Positions 11,879 through 21,935 are shown, counted from the stretch's first letter. The stretch: 64,000 nucleotides of DNA from Marinomonas primoryensis (GCF_013372285.1 NZ_CP054301.1:3807501-3871500); one strand, 5' to 3'. Numbers and translations are program-made. Notes: generated from the letters alone by a model not told the origin.

Positions 11879-12015
11879 GTTTATCTCCAATAAGATTTAT
11901 CCGGCTACTGAAATTGAATTTGACCTACGTCTAGTGGCAATAAGTTTCTGACCTAGTTGGACAAAAATTACTAACCATATGATAGGGAGCAAAATGTGGA
12001 TAAATCGGACGCGAG

Positions 12016-12044
12016 ATTGTACAAAATCACACCACTCAACACAA
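12016..12044 (-). promoter_or_regulatory. rplU-rpmA promoter
   Basis: The minus strand has TTGTGT (12039-12044), a 17 bp spacer and TACAAT (12016-12021), then the GC-rich discriminator CTCGCGTCC. It gives a leader of about 130 bases before rplU. Confidence 0.7.
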
Positions 12045-12083
12045 GCTAAAAGCAATGTCTTTATACATTTTTCGCATTTTAGG

Positions 12084-12112
12084 TTGACCCTGACACAAGC
12101 CTTACCTAGCAT
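12084..12112 (+). promoter_or_regulatory. ispB promoter
   Basis: TTGACC (12084-12089), a 17 bp spacer and TAGCAT (12107-12112) lie about 40 bases before the ispB start chosen here. It is back to back with the rplU promoter in the divergent gap. Confidence 0.65.
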
Positions 12113-12160
12113 GAGGCACACTTGCTGATCAGCGTGAGACTATTTAGCTTCGGAAATTGC

Positions 12161-13141
12161 ATGCAACCTATACAAATACATGACGTTGTGGCCAATGAAT
12201 TTGGCCAAGTGAACGAGTATATTGTGTCACAACTTAGTAGTGACATCCCTTTAATAGAACAGATCGGCTACTACATCATTAGCAATGGTGGAAAGCGACT
12301 GCGGCCACTATTGGTATTATTGGCGGCAAGAGCCAGCGCAGAACTCGATACAACCAAACTTAATCAAGCTATTCAAATGGCAACGATTATAGAGTTCATC
12401 CATACTTCTACCCTGCTACATGATGATGTTGTCGATGAATCCGACATGCGCCGTGGCAAAAAGACCGCTAATGAAGAGTGGGGCAATGCACCGAGCGTCT
12501 TGGTTGGCGACTTCCTGTATTCTCGCGCCTTTCAAATCATGGTCGATGTTGGCAGCATGCGATGCATGAGTATTTTAGCAAAAACCACCAACATCATTGC
12601 CGAGGGCGAAGTTCAACAACTCATAAACTGCGGCGACCCAGACACATCAGAAGAAAGCTACCTAAAGGTTATTCAGTACAAAACAGCCAAACTGTTTGAA
12701 GGCGCAGCACTTTGCGGCGCCGTTATAGCGGATGCAAGTACTGAATTTCAAGAAGCGTTACGACAATACGGCATGTATGTTGGCACCGCCTTCCAGCTCA
12801 TTGATGACGTCATGGATTACACCAGCACGGCGGAAGAAATGGGCAAAAGTGTTGGCGATGATCTTGCTGAAGGCAAACCCACCTTACCGTTAATCTATAC
12901 AATGAAATACGGTGAGAAAGACGCCGTTGAGCGAGTAAGGCAAGCCATACTCACAGGTGGACTAGAGCAGCTAGAAACCATTATTAATGACGTGCAAAAC
13001 TGTGGTGCGATTGAATACACACAGCAAAAAGCACAAGAGCAAGCGGATTTAGCAATCATTGTTATCGCTTCGCTACCAGAGTCTGAATACAAAACGGCAC
13101 TCATTGCCTTAGCAAATGCATCAGTAAAGCGCCGTAACTAA
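12161..13141 (+). CDS. ispB: Octaprenyl diphosphate synthase-like polyprenyl synthase
   Basis: A trans-polyprenyl diphosphate synthase that supplies the quinone side chain. The first Asp-rich motif DDVVD is at residues 88-92 and the second, DDVMD, at 215-219; GGKRLRP near residue 43 binds IPP. The start MQPIQIHDVV gives 326 aa (E. coli IspB 323); an in-frame ATG-less extension upstream to 12122 would overlap the promoter. The position divergent from rplU-rpmA is the classic ispB location. Chain length (C40 or other) cannot be read from the sequence with certainty. Confidence 0.94.
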   Translation: MQPIQIHDVVANEFGQVNEYIVSQLSSDIPLIEQIGYYIISNGGKRLRPLLVLLAARASAELDTTKLNQAIQMATIIEFIHTSTLLHDDVVDESDMRRGKKTANEEWGNAPSVLVGDFLYSRAFQIMVDVGSMRCMSILAKTTNIIAEGEVQQLINCGDPDTSEESYLKVIQYKTAKLFEGAALCGAVIADASTEFQEALRQYGMYVGTAFQLIDDVMDYTSTAEEMGKSVGDDLAEGKPTLPLIYTMKYGEKDAVERVRQAILTGGLEQLETIINDVQNCGAIEYTQQKAQEQADLAIIVIASLPESEYKTALIALANASVKRRN

Positions 13142-13152
13142 TCTCCCATTAA

Positions 13153-13189
13153 AAACCAAACACAGACACATCAAATGTGTTTGGTTTAT
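13153..13189 (+). terminator. Terminator after ispB
   Basis: AAACCAAACACA and TGTGTTTGGTTT form a perfect 12-pair stem with an 11-base loop. The T tract is short. The right arm overlaps the stop codon of the convergent hydrolase gene. Confidence 0.65.
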
Positions 13190-14094
13190 TTCTCCCCTTT
13201 CAACACATTGATCACAGCGTCAGCCGCCATAGTAGTATGCTGCTGCATAAAACAATGCCCTCCCTCGACCTCAACAACATGGATATTTGGGTTACGCTTT
13301 GCCGCAAGCTGATAAGCCTCCTTAAAGTAATCAAAGGTGTCTTTGCCCTGAATAATAGTGGTCGGCACAGAAATATTAGCGATTGCCTTCCAAAGTCCTT
13401 TTGGGTAGCTTGAGAATATGGCGGCTTCCATCCATGGCGGGCACCCCAGTTGATAGTGCCCTTTTTCATCTCGCTTAATCGATGAGCTAATATAATCGTC
13501 TAGACAAGCATCTTCCCAACCTTTAAACGTTCCCCTTTCATAAAAACTGTTTTTTACCTGAGAGAAGCTTTCCCATTGAGTACGACGCCGACGAGCCTGC
13601 CTTACCAAGGGTATCTGACTTTTCAAGCCTGTTAGTTTTACACCTCGCATCATCCACAATAGTCGAGGAGGAAAAAGTGCGGGATCCAACAAAACCAGAC
13701 GATCAAAAAGAGAAGGCGTCTTCTCGCTCATCAAAGCCGTCATACAACCACCAAAACTATGACCAAGACCAATCAGTTCCGTGTTAGGGAGCATTGCTCG
13801 CTGCACATTCAATGATTCAGTAAAACGAGAGGCCGTCACATTCCAACCGACAAACCGCTCACCAGACGTTGATTCACCATGACCCGCCGCATCCTGCATA
13901 ATCAAATTATAGCCATCGAGTTTTTCCAAAAAATGCTGGTATGTCTTTACCGAAAAACCATTACCATGAAGAAAATGAATGGTCGGCTGATTTTTCTCAA
14001 TCTGACTCAGGTATCCCTGAATATGACCACTGCCTACTTGATGCTGCCATACGGCTAGATTTGTATTTTTTTTCACTCTCATAAGGGCTCTCAA
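13186..14094 (-). CDS. Alpha/beta hydrolase
   Basis: A 302-residue single-domain alpha/beta hydrolase without signal peptide. HGNG at 43-46 forms the oxyanion region, and the nucleophile elbow GHSFGG places the serine at 113. The likely acid is in GKDTFDYFK and the catalytic histidine in EGGHCFMQQH near residue 282. The QDAAGHGES stretch is typical of the esterase/epoxide hydrolase/haloperoxidase-like group. The substrate is unknown. It is a lone gene, convergent with ispB and divergent from fabA. Confidence 0.85.
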   Translation of the reverse strand: MRALMRVKKNTNLAVWQHQVGSGHIQGYLSQIEKNQPTIHFLHGNGFSVKTYQHFLEKLDGYNLIMQDAAGHGESTSGERFVGWNVTASRFTESLNVQRAMLPNTELIGLGHSFGGCMTALMSEKTPSLFDRLVLLDPALFPPRLLWMMRGVKLTGLKSQIPLVRQARRRRTQWESFSQVKNSFYERGTFKGWEDACLDDYISSSIKRDEKGHYQLGCPPWMEAAIFSSYPKGLWKAIANISVPTTIIQGKDTFDYFKEAYQLAAKRNPNIHVVEVEGGHCFMQQHTTMAADAVINVLKGEK

Positions 14095-14254
14095 ACCAGT
14101 AAGATATTACCAAAGCAAATATCCTAACAGAAAAAATAAACGGAAATGGTAATAACAAACACTCTCAAAACCCTCTAATCTTCCCTAAATGCTAGAATTA
14201 ACATAATAATGATCATTTTTTATTCAGGTAATTCGGTTTTTTTCCGTTCAAACA

Positions 14255-14283
14255 TTCATATTAAGGTTCCAAACCGATATAAT
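14255..14283 (+). promoter_or_regulatory. Probable fabA promoter
   Basis: TATAAT (14278-14283) is preceded at 17 bp by TTCATA (14255-14260), a four-of-six -35. It lies about 85 bases before the fabA start. I looked for FabR- or FadR-type palindromes around it and saw none that convinces. The upstream gap (14095-14254) is A/T-rich with no other clear feature. Confidence 0.5.
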
Positions 14284-14368
14284 CAGCTAGATTTTATACT
14301 GCAAACTGGACCACATGAATCCACCTGACCATTTTGAGTCATCGGTTGGATGTGGATATAGGACTATA

Positions 14369-14884
14369 ATGACTACAGCTTCATCTTTTGAAAAAGACGA
14401 ACTATTAAAATGCGGCCACGGAGAAATGTTTGGTGCAGGCAATGCCCAACTTCCTGTCGGCAATATGCTAATGATGGATCGCATAACACATATCTCGACT
14501 GATGGCGGGGAACATGGCAAAGGCGAAATTATTGCTGAGCTAGACATAAACCCTGATCTTTGGTTCTTTGCATGTCACTTCCCTGGCGACCCAGTTATGC
14601 CTGGTTGCCTTGGCTTAGACGCTATGTGGCAGCTGGTCGGATTTTTTCTAGGCTGGAAAGGCAATAAAGGTCGCGGTCGCGCACTTGGTTCCGGCGAAGT
14701 GAAATTTACAGGCCAAATCCTGCCAACCGCCAAAAAAGTCACTTTCCATATCCAACTTAAGCGCGTCATTGAACGCAAGTTGGTTATGGGTATTGCAGAT
14801 GGAAGCGTATCCGTTGATGGTCGTGAAATTTACACAGCAAAAGATTTGCGTGTAGGCTTATTCACTTCAACTGATAACTTCTAA
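14369..14884 (+). CDS. fabA: 3-hydroxydecanoyl-ACP dehydratase/isomerase
   Basis: FabA dehydrates 3-hydroxydecanoyl-ACP and isomerises trans-2 to cis-3-decenoyl-ACP, the branch point for anaerobic unsaturated fatty acid synthesis. The active-site H70 ([14 protein letters not shown]) and D84 (LGLDAMWQ) match E. coli positions. Starting at [11 protein letters not shown] gives 171 aa, the family size, with AGGA five bases upstream; an in-frame ATG at 14315 would add an unconserved extension. fabB follows after 26 bp, so they form the fabAB pair typical of this class. Confidence 0.97.
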   Translation: MTTASSFEKDELLKCGHGEMFGAGNAQLPVGNMLMMDRITHISTDGGEHGKGEIIAELDINPDLWFFACHFPGDPVMPGCLGLDAMWQLVGFFLGWKGNKGRGRALGSGEVKFTGQILPTAKKVTFHIQLKRVIERKLVMGIADGSVSVDGREIYTAKDLRVGLFTSTDNF

Positions 14885-14910
14885 AGATTAAGAATGAAAG
14901 AGGCACATTT

Positions 14911-16125
14911 ATGCGTCGTGTAGTAGTAACAGGTCTTGGTATTGTCAGTTGCCTAGGTAATGACAAAGAGAGCGTTCTGAATTCCTTGCGCGAAGGCCAA
15001 TCTGGCATTCGTTTCGCTGAAGATTACAAAGAATACGGTTTCCGTAGCCATGTTTGTGGTCGTATTGACTTAGATGCAAGTAATATTGATCGTAAGATTC
15101 GCCGCTTCATGGCTGATGCTGCGACTTATGCTTATGTATCTATGCAACAAGCGATTATAGATTCAGGCCTGACAGAAGACCAAGTATCTAACGTACGTAC
15201 AGGCTTAGTGGCTGGTTCTGGCGGTGCATCTGCTCAAAACCTAGTTGACTCTGCCGATACATTACGCGAAAAAGGCGTTAAACGCGTCGGTCCATACCGT
15301 GTAACTCAGACAATGGGAAGTACGGTTTCCGCTTGTTTAGCGACACCTTTTAAAATCAAAGGCGTTAACTATTCAATCACTTCTGCCTGTTCGACCAGTG
15401 CCCACTGTATTGGTAATGCCATGGAATTAATCCAACTTGGCAAGCAAGACATTGTCTTTGCTGGCGGCGGCGAAGAAGAAAGCTGGGCTCAGACTTGTAT
15501 GTTTGACGCTATGGGCGCTCTATCTTCTAAATATAACGAAACACCAGAAAAAGCGTCTCGCGCTTACGATGCAAACCGTGATGGTTTTGTTATCGCTGGC
15601 GGTGGCGGCATGCTCGTTATTGAAGAGCTTGAGCACGCTAAAGCACGTGGCGCGAAAATCTACGCTGAGTTGGTGGGTTATGGCGCAACGTCTGATGGCT
15701 ACGACATGGTAGCACCATCTGGTGAAGGCGCAGTACGTTGTATGCAGATGGCAATGAGCACAATTGATGGTGATATTGACTACATCAATACTCATGGTAC
15801 AAGTACTCCTGCTGGCGACATGAAAGAGCTTCAAGCGGTTAACGAAACGTTTGGTGACAAAATTCCATTGATTAGCTCCACTAAATCCTTGTCAGGTCAC
15901 TCTCTAGGTGCGGCAGGCGTTCATGAAGCTATTTATTGCTTGCTAATGATGGAGAACAAATTCATCGCAGCTTCTGCAAACATAGATAACCTTGATCCAG
16001 CGGCTGGCAACATTCCTGTTGTGATGACTCGCAAAGACAATGCAGACCTAAATCTGGTTATGTCTAACAGCTTTGGTTTTGGTGGTACAAACGCCAGCTT
16101 GGTATTCAAAAAATACCAAGCATAG
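14911..16125 (+). CDS. fabB: Beta-ketoacyl-ACP synthase I
   Basis: FabB elongates cis-3-decenoyl-ACP and so commits chains to the unsaturated branch. The catalytic cysteine is C160 ([10 protein letters not shown]). The two histidines of the Cys-His-His triad lie in [10 protein letters not shown] and [10 protein letters not shown]. The length of 404 aa matches FabB (406 in E. coli) rather than FabF. GAAAGAGG provides a ribosome site. Confidence 0.97.
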   Translation: MRRVVVTGLGIVSCLGNDKESVLNSLREGQSGIRFAEDYKEYGFRSHVCGRIDLDASNIDRKIRRFMADAATYAYVSMQQAIIDSGLTEDQVSNVRTGLVAGSGGASAQNLVDSADTLREKGVKRVGPYRVTQTMGSTVSACLATPFKIKGVNYSITSACSTSAHCIGNAMELIQLGKQDIVFAGGGEEESWAQTCMFDAMGALSSKYNETPEKASRAYDANRDGFVIAGGGGMLVIEELEHAKARGAKIYAELVGYGATSDGYDMVAPSGEGAVRCMQMAMSTIDGDIDYINTHGTSTPAGDMKELQAVNETFGDKIPLISSTKSLSGHSLGAAGVHEAIYCLLMMENKFIAASANIDNLDPAAGNIPVVMTRKDNADLNLVMSNSFGFGGTNASLVFKKYQA

Positions 16126-16140
16126 AAATTTAAGCCCACA

Positions 16141-16173
16141 AAAAAGCCGCATTCATTGATGCGGCTTTTTTTA
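16141..16173 (+). terminator. Bidirectional terminator between fabB and plsC-like gene
   Basis: AGCCGCAT, a six-base loop and ATGCGGCT are flanked by an A tract and seven Ts. It serves fabB and the convergent acyltransferase gene on the minus strand. Confidence 0.92.
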
Positions 16174-16205
16174 TGTTTATAAACCTGACTCTGAAATCTT
16201 TTAAT

Positions 16206-16964
16206 CTAAAAAAGGAAATCATTTCCTTTTGGAAGTTTGGCCATCTCAGTACGCATCCAAGCATCCATTTCGTCGTGCAGCTGAGATGTTTTTTTCCCTT
16301 CAGATTCAATAATAGGGCCGATAACAACACGAATCGAACCCGGAAACTTACGCCACCGCTTACCAGGCCAAACATAACCAGCATTGTGCACAACAGGCAA
16401 TATTGGCACATTCGCAGACGTTGCCAGCATAGCCGCACCTTTATTAAAAGCTTCGACTTCATTCGGAGCTATTCTGGTGCCTTCTGGAAAAATCAAAACA
16501 GAACGTCCATCTTCTAAACGCTCTTTTCCCTGACTAATGATTTGCTTCAAAGCATTGGTTTTTTGAGAACGATCTATTGCAATAGGCTGCACCATTCGTA
16601 GCCCCCAACCAAAGAATGGCACCGAAAGCAGCTCTTTTTTTAGTACTGTCGAAACGGGTGCCATCAATACTTGTAACACATACGTCTCCCATTCACTTTG
16701 ATGATTTGCCACCAACACAAATGGTCGATTTTTATTAATATGCTCGAGCCCAATGATCTCGACTTTCACCCCACACACAACGCGAAAGACAAACAGCAAG
16801 CCTTTATTGTGCAGATTAAGTACTGGCTGACGACAAGCCTTCGGCAACAACACTGTCGCCAAAGGTGCAAGCGCACCAAACAGAATGGTTGAGATCGCAT
16901 AATAAACAAAAAAGATTATTGAGCCTACCCAAGACCTTAATGACTCCCATACGCCCATTGACAC
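16206..16964 (-). CDS. Lysophosphatidic acid acyltransferase, PlsC family
   Basis: A 252-residue membrane-associated acyltransferase that should acylate the sn-2 position of 1-acylglycerol-3-phosphate. An N-terminal hydrophobic region spans roughly residues 12-42. Block I reads NHQSEWE with H88 and E93, so the usual HX4D acid is glutamate; similar HX4E forms occur in other gammaproteobacterial homologues as I recall them. Block III FPEGTR is at 159-164. The start may be the GTG at 16964 or the ATG two codons later. It follows another acyltransferase gene by 8 bp, so the two are co-transcribed. Confidence 0.88.
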   Translation of the reverse strand: MSMGVWESLRSWVGSIIFFVYYAISTILFGALAPLATVLLPKACRQPVLNLHNKGLLFVFRVVCGVKVEIIGLEHINKNRPFVLVANHQSEWETYVLQVLMAPVSTVLKKELLSVPFFGWGLRMVQPIAIDRSQKTNALKQIISQGKERLEDGRSVLIFPEGTRIAPNEVEAFNKGAAMLATSANVPILPVVHNAGYVWPGKRWRKFPGSIRVVIGPIIESEGKKTSQLHDEMDAWMRTEMAKLPKGNDFLF

Positions 16965-16972
16965 CTTACTCC

Positions 16973-18085
16973 CTACGGTTGTTTATTCAGATATTTTTGC
17001 TGCTGCTTTAATGGATTAGCATACATTGCCAGCACGGTTTCTCTCAGATTCTCTGGACAACGCTCTAGGTAGCTTGAAAAAGCACTGTCTGTCGAAGACT
17101 CTCCTTTCTGCAATGCCAACGCCGCTTCATTCGTAGATTGGATCGCATAATGCGTAATAATCTGGCGATCTACCTCGGCGACAAATTCTTCTGGCGTTTC
17201 AAAGCCATCTTTAATGACATCACCAAAGGTCACAACAACCTTACCTTTCTGACCGACGATCCCGTTTTTAATACTGTCTATGTCTTCAAACTCTGCTTTT
17301 TCATAATTGCCAGTGGTCGACTTCTGATGTAACTCATTCGCCTTATCAAAGGCACACGGATCGTATTCATAGGAAATAGAAACCGGAACAATTTTCAAGT
17401 TCGCCATGGCCTCAGCAAACGGTTTTTTCTCTTTTTTCTGGCTCATGTAAAACATTTTTATGATCGCAGGATCTGTTTGATCCAAGCCATCTTTTGCTCG
17501 ACCTTCTTTTTGAGCAATCCAAATGTTGCATTGGTCCTGCATTAAAGAATGAGTAATATAGCCCGATAGCTGCCCAAAAGCCGCCATCATTTCGCGAATG
17601 CCATTGGCAGAACGCTTCACGATAAAACTCTTATTTAAGCGCATAAGATCCGACACAAAAGGACGGCGCAAGAGGTTATCACCGATCGCAATACGTACCG
17701 TATTTAAACCAGCCAAATACAATCCATAGTTTACGAAGGCGGGATCCATTGCGATATCCCTATGATTTGATAGGAACAAATAGCCCGTTTTTTTATCTAA
17801 TTTTTCAATGCCTCGATATTCTACGTTAGAGGTCGTAGTCTTGATCATCCGCTCCATATAGTTCGCAACAATCGACTGAAAATCGTGAATATTAGTAATC
17901 TTAGAAATTTGGCGCTTTAGAGCAAACTTAACACCAAATACCAAAGGCCCCCTTAAAAACTTGGGCCATTGGGCAAATCGAAAGCCAATAATAGTATTAA
18001 CAAAGTCTGGTGTTTCAACCAAGTTATGCAGCACCTCGGCGACCTCATCGTCGTTGTAGGGGCGTATATCGTGAAACTGATCCAT
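16973..18085 (-). CDS. Acyltransferase of the PlsB/PlsC superfamily, variant motif
   Basis: A 370-residue protein with an acyltransferase core at about residues 90-240. Block I is SNHRDIAMDPA: H108 is followed by D114 with five residues between, rather than the canonical HX4D, and D110 is an alternative acid. SFIVKRS (block II-like) and QKEGRAKDG (block III-like) follow. No clear transmembrane helix or signal peptide is seen. It is probably a glycerolipid acyltransferase, but the acceptor is unknown. It is the first gene of the pair with the PlsC homologue, suggesting they act on successive lipid intermediates. Confidence 0.75.
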   Translation of the reverse strand: MDQFHDIRPYNDDEVAEVLHNLVETPDFVNTIIGFRFAQWPKFLRGPLVFGVKFALKRQISKITNIHDFQSIVANYMERMIKTTTSNVEYRGIEKLDKKTGYLFLSNHRDIAMDPAFVNYGLYLAGLNTVRIAIGDNLLRRPFVSDLMRLNKSFIVKRSANGIREMMAAFGQLSGYITHSLMQDQCNIWIAQKEGRAKDGLDQTDPAIIKMFYMSQKKEKKPFAEAMANLKIVPVSISYEYDPCAFDKANELHQKSTTGNYEKAEFEDIDSIKNGIVGQKGKVVVTFGDVIKDGFETPEEFVAEVDRQIITHYAIQSTNEAALALQKGESSTDSAFSSYLERCPENLRETVLAMYANPLKQQQKYLNKQP

Positions 18086-18137
18086 TTAATTTTCCGTCAG
18101 TAAAAACTGCTTTGTATTTTATTATAAAAATGCCAAA

Positions 18138-21059
18138 TTATAAGGCCTGAATATCAAACCCTAATGCTTCTAATTCCGCACGTTTTGACGTGGATGTTAC
18201 CACGGCGGTGTTTTCATTCTCTTTGGTTAAATACGTCTTAGCCACTTGCTTCAATTGAGCAATGGTCACGGCTAATATTTTGGCTCGGAACGCTTCTCGG
18301 TACGTCAAACTACGACCATGTAAATGGACATAAAAGTCACTTTGCGCTTCGCCAGCGGGCGATCCAGGTTTGTCCATGGAACCAATTACACCAAGAATAG
18401 CCTCTTCAAGCGCTTCTTCTGTGTGCGTCTCATTCTGCATCCACTCAATCGAAGCATCAAAATCCGACAAGGTTTCAGTCAAACGCGGATCACGATAAGA
18501 GTAAAAGCGGAAAGCGCCCGTACTTCCATCAAAACTCGCACCGCCACCGTAGGCACCACCTTGCTCTCGAATCACCCGGTGCAAAAAGCCATTACGTAGA
18601 AAGCCACCCAATACAGTCAACGCTGCAACATCAGGATGATCCCCGCATGCAGTGCGAAACGCTTTACTGCAAAAGCTCACCTGAGTGGATGTTAACCAAG
18701 CAACATTCACTTTAGAATCCGCAGGCACTAACGAAAATTTCGTCACTTCGCTACCCATTGGCAAGTCTGCGAAAACAGCCTGAACATCGCTCAATATACT
18801 CGCCTCATGCTGGGGTTCAGCTACCAAAAGAAGCTGTTTATTCGCCAGCAATAACTTCGCATGTAAGCGCTTAAATATTGCCAACACACGATCAACGGTG
18901 CTGCCATCGGCTTTCATGGAATCATCTAAGGCAATTGCCGCACGAATACCGGACATTCCGCCCCATTTTTCTTGTTGCGCCGCCAACCCAGAAAGCGCAC
19001 TCGCTGCCGCAGTCATCGCCAGCGAATGACCTTGTCCTGTGATAGATTGCTCACGGCGAGCACGACGCTGAGCAACCAGCTCTTTGACTCGACTTGCTTC
19101 ATCAAAACGAACATTCAGCATGGTGTCTTTAAGCAATTCACTCATAGCTCTGACATTTGGTACTAACGCTTTAGATGACAAAATAAAATAACCATTAAGC
19201 GCTTGTCGGTCTTCAATGGTGGCACGAATGGAGTTGGAAGCACCCAAACCACCACAAACCTGAGCCTGACGTTCTTGAACGATTAAATAGTCTTCTTCAC
19301 CAATACCTAATTCTGTCATCATCGAAGAGAACAAAGGCAAATACTCTATTTCCTCTTCATCTAGTTCCGGTAAATCTATTACCAATTGCTGGTATACCAA
19401 ACCATTCGTGCCTTGAGGATAAAAGGTAATTGGCAAATCACCTGATACTTTTTCATTTTCGTATTCAGGCAAACGAGCTGGAACATCTTCCAAGCCCACT
19501 TTTGGCAAAATACTCATATCATCAATTTGCGATTGACGCGCTTTTAACGCGGCACTGCGAGCAACAATCTTAGCTTTATCTTCATCAGACAACGCCGCTT
19601 TGATTTTGCTTAGTCGATCCGTTTCAGCCTGATTTCGACGCGTTTCTAATGCGTCATCAGGACTCAATGTGATCGATACACGATGTGCGTTTGACAACAA
19701 TAAGGTTTCAATAAGGTTTGGAATGTATTGTGTATCACGCACTTTTTCGCGCATGGCGTCGATAACCGGATCTAAATCCAGTTGAGCAATAACATCACCA
19801 TCGTGCACAGCGGTCGACAACCCAGCCAAGATCAGCTGTAACCCATATGGATAGCTACCGCCACCCACTTCACGTTGACTCAATTCCAATTGATGTAACA
19901 TGGCGTCTACCGACTCTTGTGGCACACCATTTTTTGCGATGTCTTCCAGCGTGGTTAAAATCAATGCCTCTACTTTTTCCGCATCGTCACGTTTCACGCC
20001 TTCTAAACCACACATAAAGCTCATTTCTTTATTGCTGTCTTCAAGACCACATAATGGTGACGGCGCGCGACCAAGATCACTGTTTTCTAATACCCGAAGC
20101 AAAGGCGAAGCACTGTTATCCAACAATACACTCGAAAGTAGTTGCGCTTCAAATTGCTGGTTTAAGTCGGTACTTTCACCCAGCAACCAACCAACAACCA
20201 CATGACTGCCATCTTCTTTCACTTCATCTGCCGCATAACCTTCTTCGACACGAACCGGAGAGAAATAACGTTTGGCATACGGCACACTCACTTGCGTCTC
20301 TAAGCGTTCAAATCGGCTTAAAACTTTGTCTTCAAATTCGGTTTGCAAGATCTCCGCTGGAATATCACCAAACGTCATAAACACCGCATTAGAAGGATGA
20401 TAATGCGTACGGTAAAATGCCAACAAATCCTGATAAGATAAATCTGGAATGTCTGTTGGCTCGCCACCGGAATTAAAATGATACGTATTATTCGGGAACA
20501 AGTATTTCGTCAAGGTTTGCCACAAGACCGACGTCGTCGAACTCATTGCGCCTTTCATCTCATTAAAAACAACCCCTTTAAAGGTCAAATCCGACTCAGC
20601 ATTGTCAGGTTCAGCAAACTCTAAACGATGACCTTCTTGAGAAAAATCCAGCTCATCTAAGCGAGAAAAGAACACCGCATCTAAATACACGTCCAGTAGG
20701 TTATGGAAATCTTTCTTGTTCTTACTCGCAAACGGATAAGCCGTCCAATCTGAAGACGTAAAAGCATTCATAAAGGTATTCAACGAACGTCGAATCATCA
20801 TAAAGAAAGGATCACGCACTGGAAAACGCTCAGAGCCACACAATACGGTGTGTTCAAGAATATGTGCCACACCACAAGAATCAGTTGGAACAGTTTTTAA
20901 ACCGACCAAAAAAACGTTTTCATCGTTTTCTGATGCGATATGAAAATGCTTAGCACCCGTTATGGTGTGCTCAAACTCTTGAACAGTCACATTAAGAGCG
21001 TCGATAAACTCACTGCGAAGAAATGTAAATGCAGGATGGTGCGCGGTGCGGTTTGCCAT
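18138..21059 (-). CDS. M16C zinc metallopeptidase (presequence protease-like)
   Basis: A 973-residue insulinase-superfamily peptidase. The inverted zinc motif HILEH is at residues 66-70 (HXXEH), with a probable third ligand glutamate in VFNEMKGAMS. VREQGGAYGG near residue 840 is the conserved C-terminal half motif. The length and single-chain two-half architecture match the PreP/Cym1 (M16C) type rather than pitrilysin. There is no signal peptide, so a cytoplasmic peptide-degrading role is likely. It is preceded by its own extended -10 promoter and appears to be a single gene. Confidence 0.9.
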   Translation of the reverse strand: MANRTAHHPAFTFLRSEFIDALNVTVQEFEHTITGAKHFHIASENDENVFLVGLKTVPTDSCGVAHILEHTVLCGSERFPVRDPFFMMIRRSLNTFMNAFTSSDWTAYPFASKNKKDFHNLLDVYLDAVFFSRLDELDFSQEGHRLEFAEPDNAESDLTFKGVVFNEMKGAMSSTTSVLWQTLTKYLFPNNTYHFNSGGEPTDIPDLSYQDLLAFYRTHYHPSNAVFMTFGDIPAEILQTEFEDKVLSRFERLETQVSVPYAKRYFSPVRVEEGYAADEVKEDGSHVVVGWLLGESTDLNQQFEAQLLSSVLLDNSASPLLRVLENSDLGRAPSPLCGLEDSNKEMSFMCGLEGVKRDDAEKVEALILTTLEDIAKNGVPQESVDAMLHQLELSQREVGGGSYPYGLQLILAGLSTAVHDGDVIAQLDLDPVIDAMREKVRDTQYIPNLIETLLLSNAHRVSITLSPDDALETRRNQAETDRLSKIKAALSDEDKAKIVARSAALKARQSQIDDMSILPKVGLEDVPARLPEYENEKVSGDLPITFYPQGTNGLVYQQLVIDLPELDEEEIEYLPLFSSMMTELGIGEEDYLIVQERQAQVCGGLGASNSIRATIEDRQALNGYFILSSKALVPNVRAMSELLKDTMLNVRFDEASRVKELVAQRRARREQSITGQGHSLAMTAAASALSGLAAQQEKWGGMSGIRAAIALDDSMKADGSTVDRVLAIFKRLHAKLLLANKQLLLVAEPQHEASILSDVQAVFADLPMGSEVTKFSLVPADSKVNVAWLTSTQVSFCSKAFRTACGDHPDVAALTVLGGFLRNGFLHRVIREQGGAYGGGASFDGSTGAFRFYSYRDPRLTETLSDFDASIEWMQNETHTEEALEEAILGVIGSMDKPGSPAGEAQSDFYVHLHGRSLTYREAFRAKILAVTIAQLKQVAKTYLTKENENTAVVTSTSKRAELEALGFDIQAL

Positions 21060-21158
21060 TCTCTACCTCGATAGGATTTTGAATACGATGATTACAATGT
21101 TTTGGGGCAGCTTGGATACATTCAAGACAACATAAGTCCAAGACAGCAAAGTGGCGGA

Positions 21159-21167
21159 ATTATAGCA
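21159..21167 (-). promoter_or_regulatory. Extended -10 promoter for the M16 peptidase
   Basis: The minus strand reads TGCTATAAT, a perfect TATAAT (21159-21164) with the TGn extension. No strong -35 lies upstream. It is about 100 bases before the peptidase start. Confidence 0.55.
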
Positions 21168-21228
21168 AAAATATGCTATTTACTGCACGAACTAACGTGA
21201 ACGCTTTCTTTTCAGGCGCAACATGATA

Positions 21229-21810
21229 CTAGCGCTTTTGATGTTTTTCCCAATCTTCCAAACGGGCTTTTTCTGTTTTCTTGAACAACACATAAACGGC
21301 GCCTAGATCGCCATGGTGTCGCTGCGCACTGTGAAACGCCATTACCACATCGAGATCTCTAAGCCATTTATTTATATAGCTTTTAATCATTGCCTGATTT
21401 TCTGGTTCTGGCGTTCGATCGCCCTTCCCATGCACGATGATCGCCACCCGAATATCATTGCGCATACAATCATCCGCGAATTGATACACTTGCTCGCGAG
21501 CTTGAGCCACGGTATGACGATGTAAATCTAAACGTGCCTCAATCCCGTATTTACCTTGCCTTAAACGCTTAAAAACACCGTCTTGGACACCAGAACGTTT
21601 ATACCCAAGCACATCGTTCGGTTCCACCTTCTCAACGAAATCGTGTGATAAGTGATTTCTGTCGGCTTCTTGAGCAATCGAGGCGGCTTGTTTACGGACA
21701 TGAAAGTCCACCTGAGGGCCTTTTTTCCGCAGATAGACTTCGTATTTTTTAAGCGGCTTAATTCCCGCCACCTCTTGCGCAAACAAAGATGTGTCATCTT
21801 CGTCACTCAC
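21229..21810 (-). CDS. Smr domain protein, SmrA/YdaL-like
   Basis: A 193-residue protein with a C-terminal Smr (MutS2-type) domain. The LDLHRHTVAQA motif, the VHGKG motif and the closing HHGDLGAVYVLFKK are all visible. The tail ARLEDWEKHQKR resembles the end of E. coli YdaL (SmrA), so it fits that branch better than SmrB. Smr domains are nucleases; SmrB cleaves mRNA at collided ribosomes, but the role of this branch is not established. It lies alone between the M16 gene and ssb. Confidence 0.88.
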   Translation of the reverse strand: MSDEDDTSLFAQEVAGIKPLKKYEVYLRKKGPQVDFHVRKQAASIAQEADRNHLSHDFVEKVEPNDVLGYKRSGVQDGVFKRLRQGKYGIEARLDLHRHTVAQAREQVYQFADDCMRNDIRVAIIVHGKGDRTPEPENQAMIKSYINKWLRDLDVVMAFHSAQRHHGDLGAVYVLFKKTEKARLEDWEKHQKR

Positions 21811-21860
21811 CGCCTATACCCCATTATTCATCGACCTTCTTCAGCATCTATATACATAAC

Positions 21861-21897
21861 AAAAAAGACCTGTGCAAACGCGAACAGGCCTTTTTCA
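21861..21897 (-). terminator. Terminator after ssb
   Basis: AAAAAGGCCTGT and ACAGGTCTTTTTT on the minus strand form a 12-pair stem with one G-U pair and a T run. On the plus strand the pair is a mismatch, so it is oriented for the MFS-ssb transcript. Confidence 0.85.
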
Positions 21898-21935
21898 TTT
21901 TAAGCTTAATTAGACATTTTTAATTTATGTAAACC

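Noticed and set aside
14284..14330. FadR-like half site (AAACTGGACCA) upstream of fabA
   Set aside because: Only one half resembles the operator; there is no second arm, so regulation by FadR is not supported.
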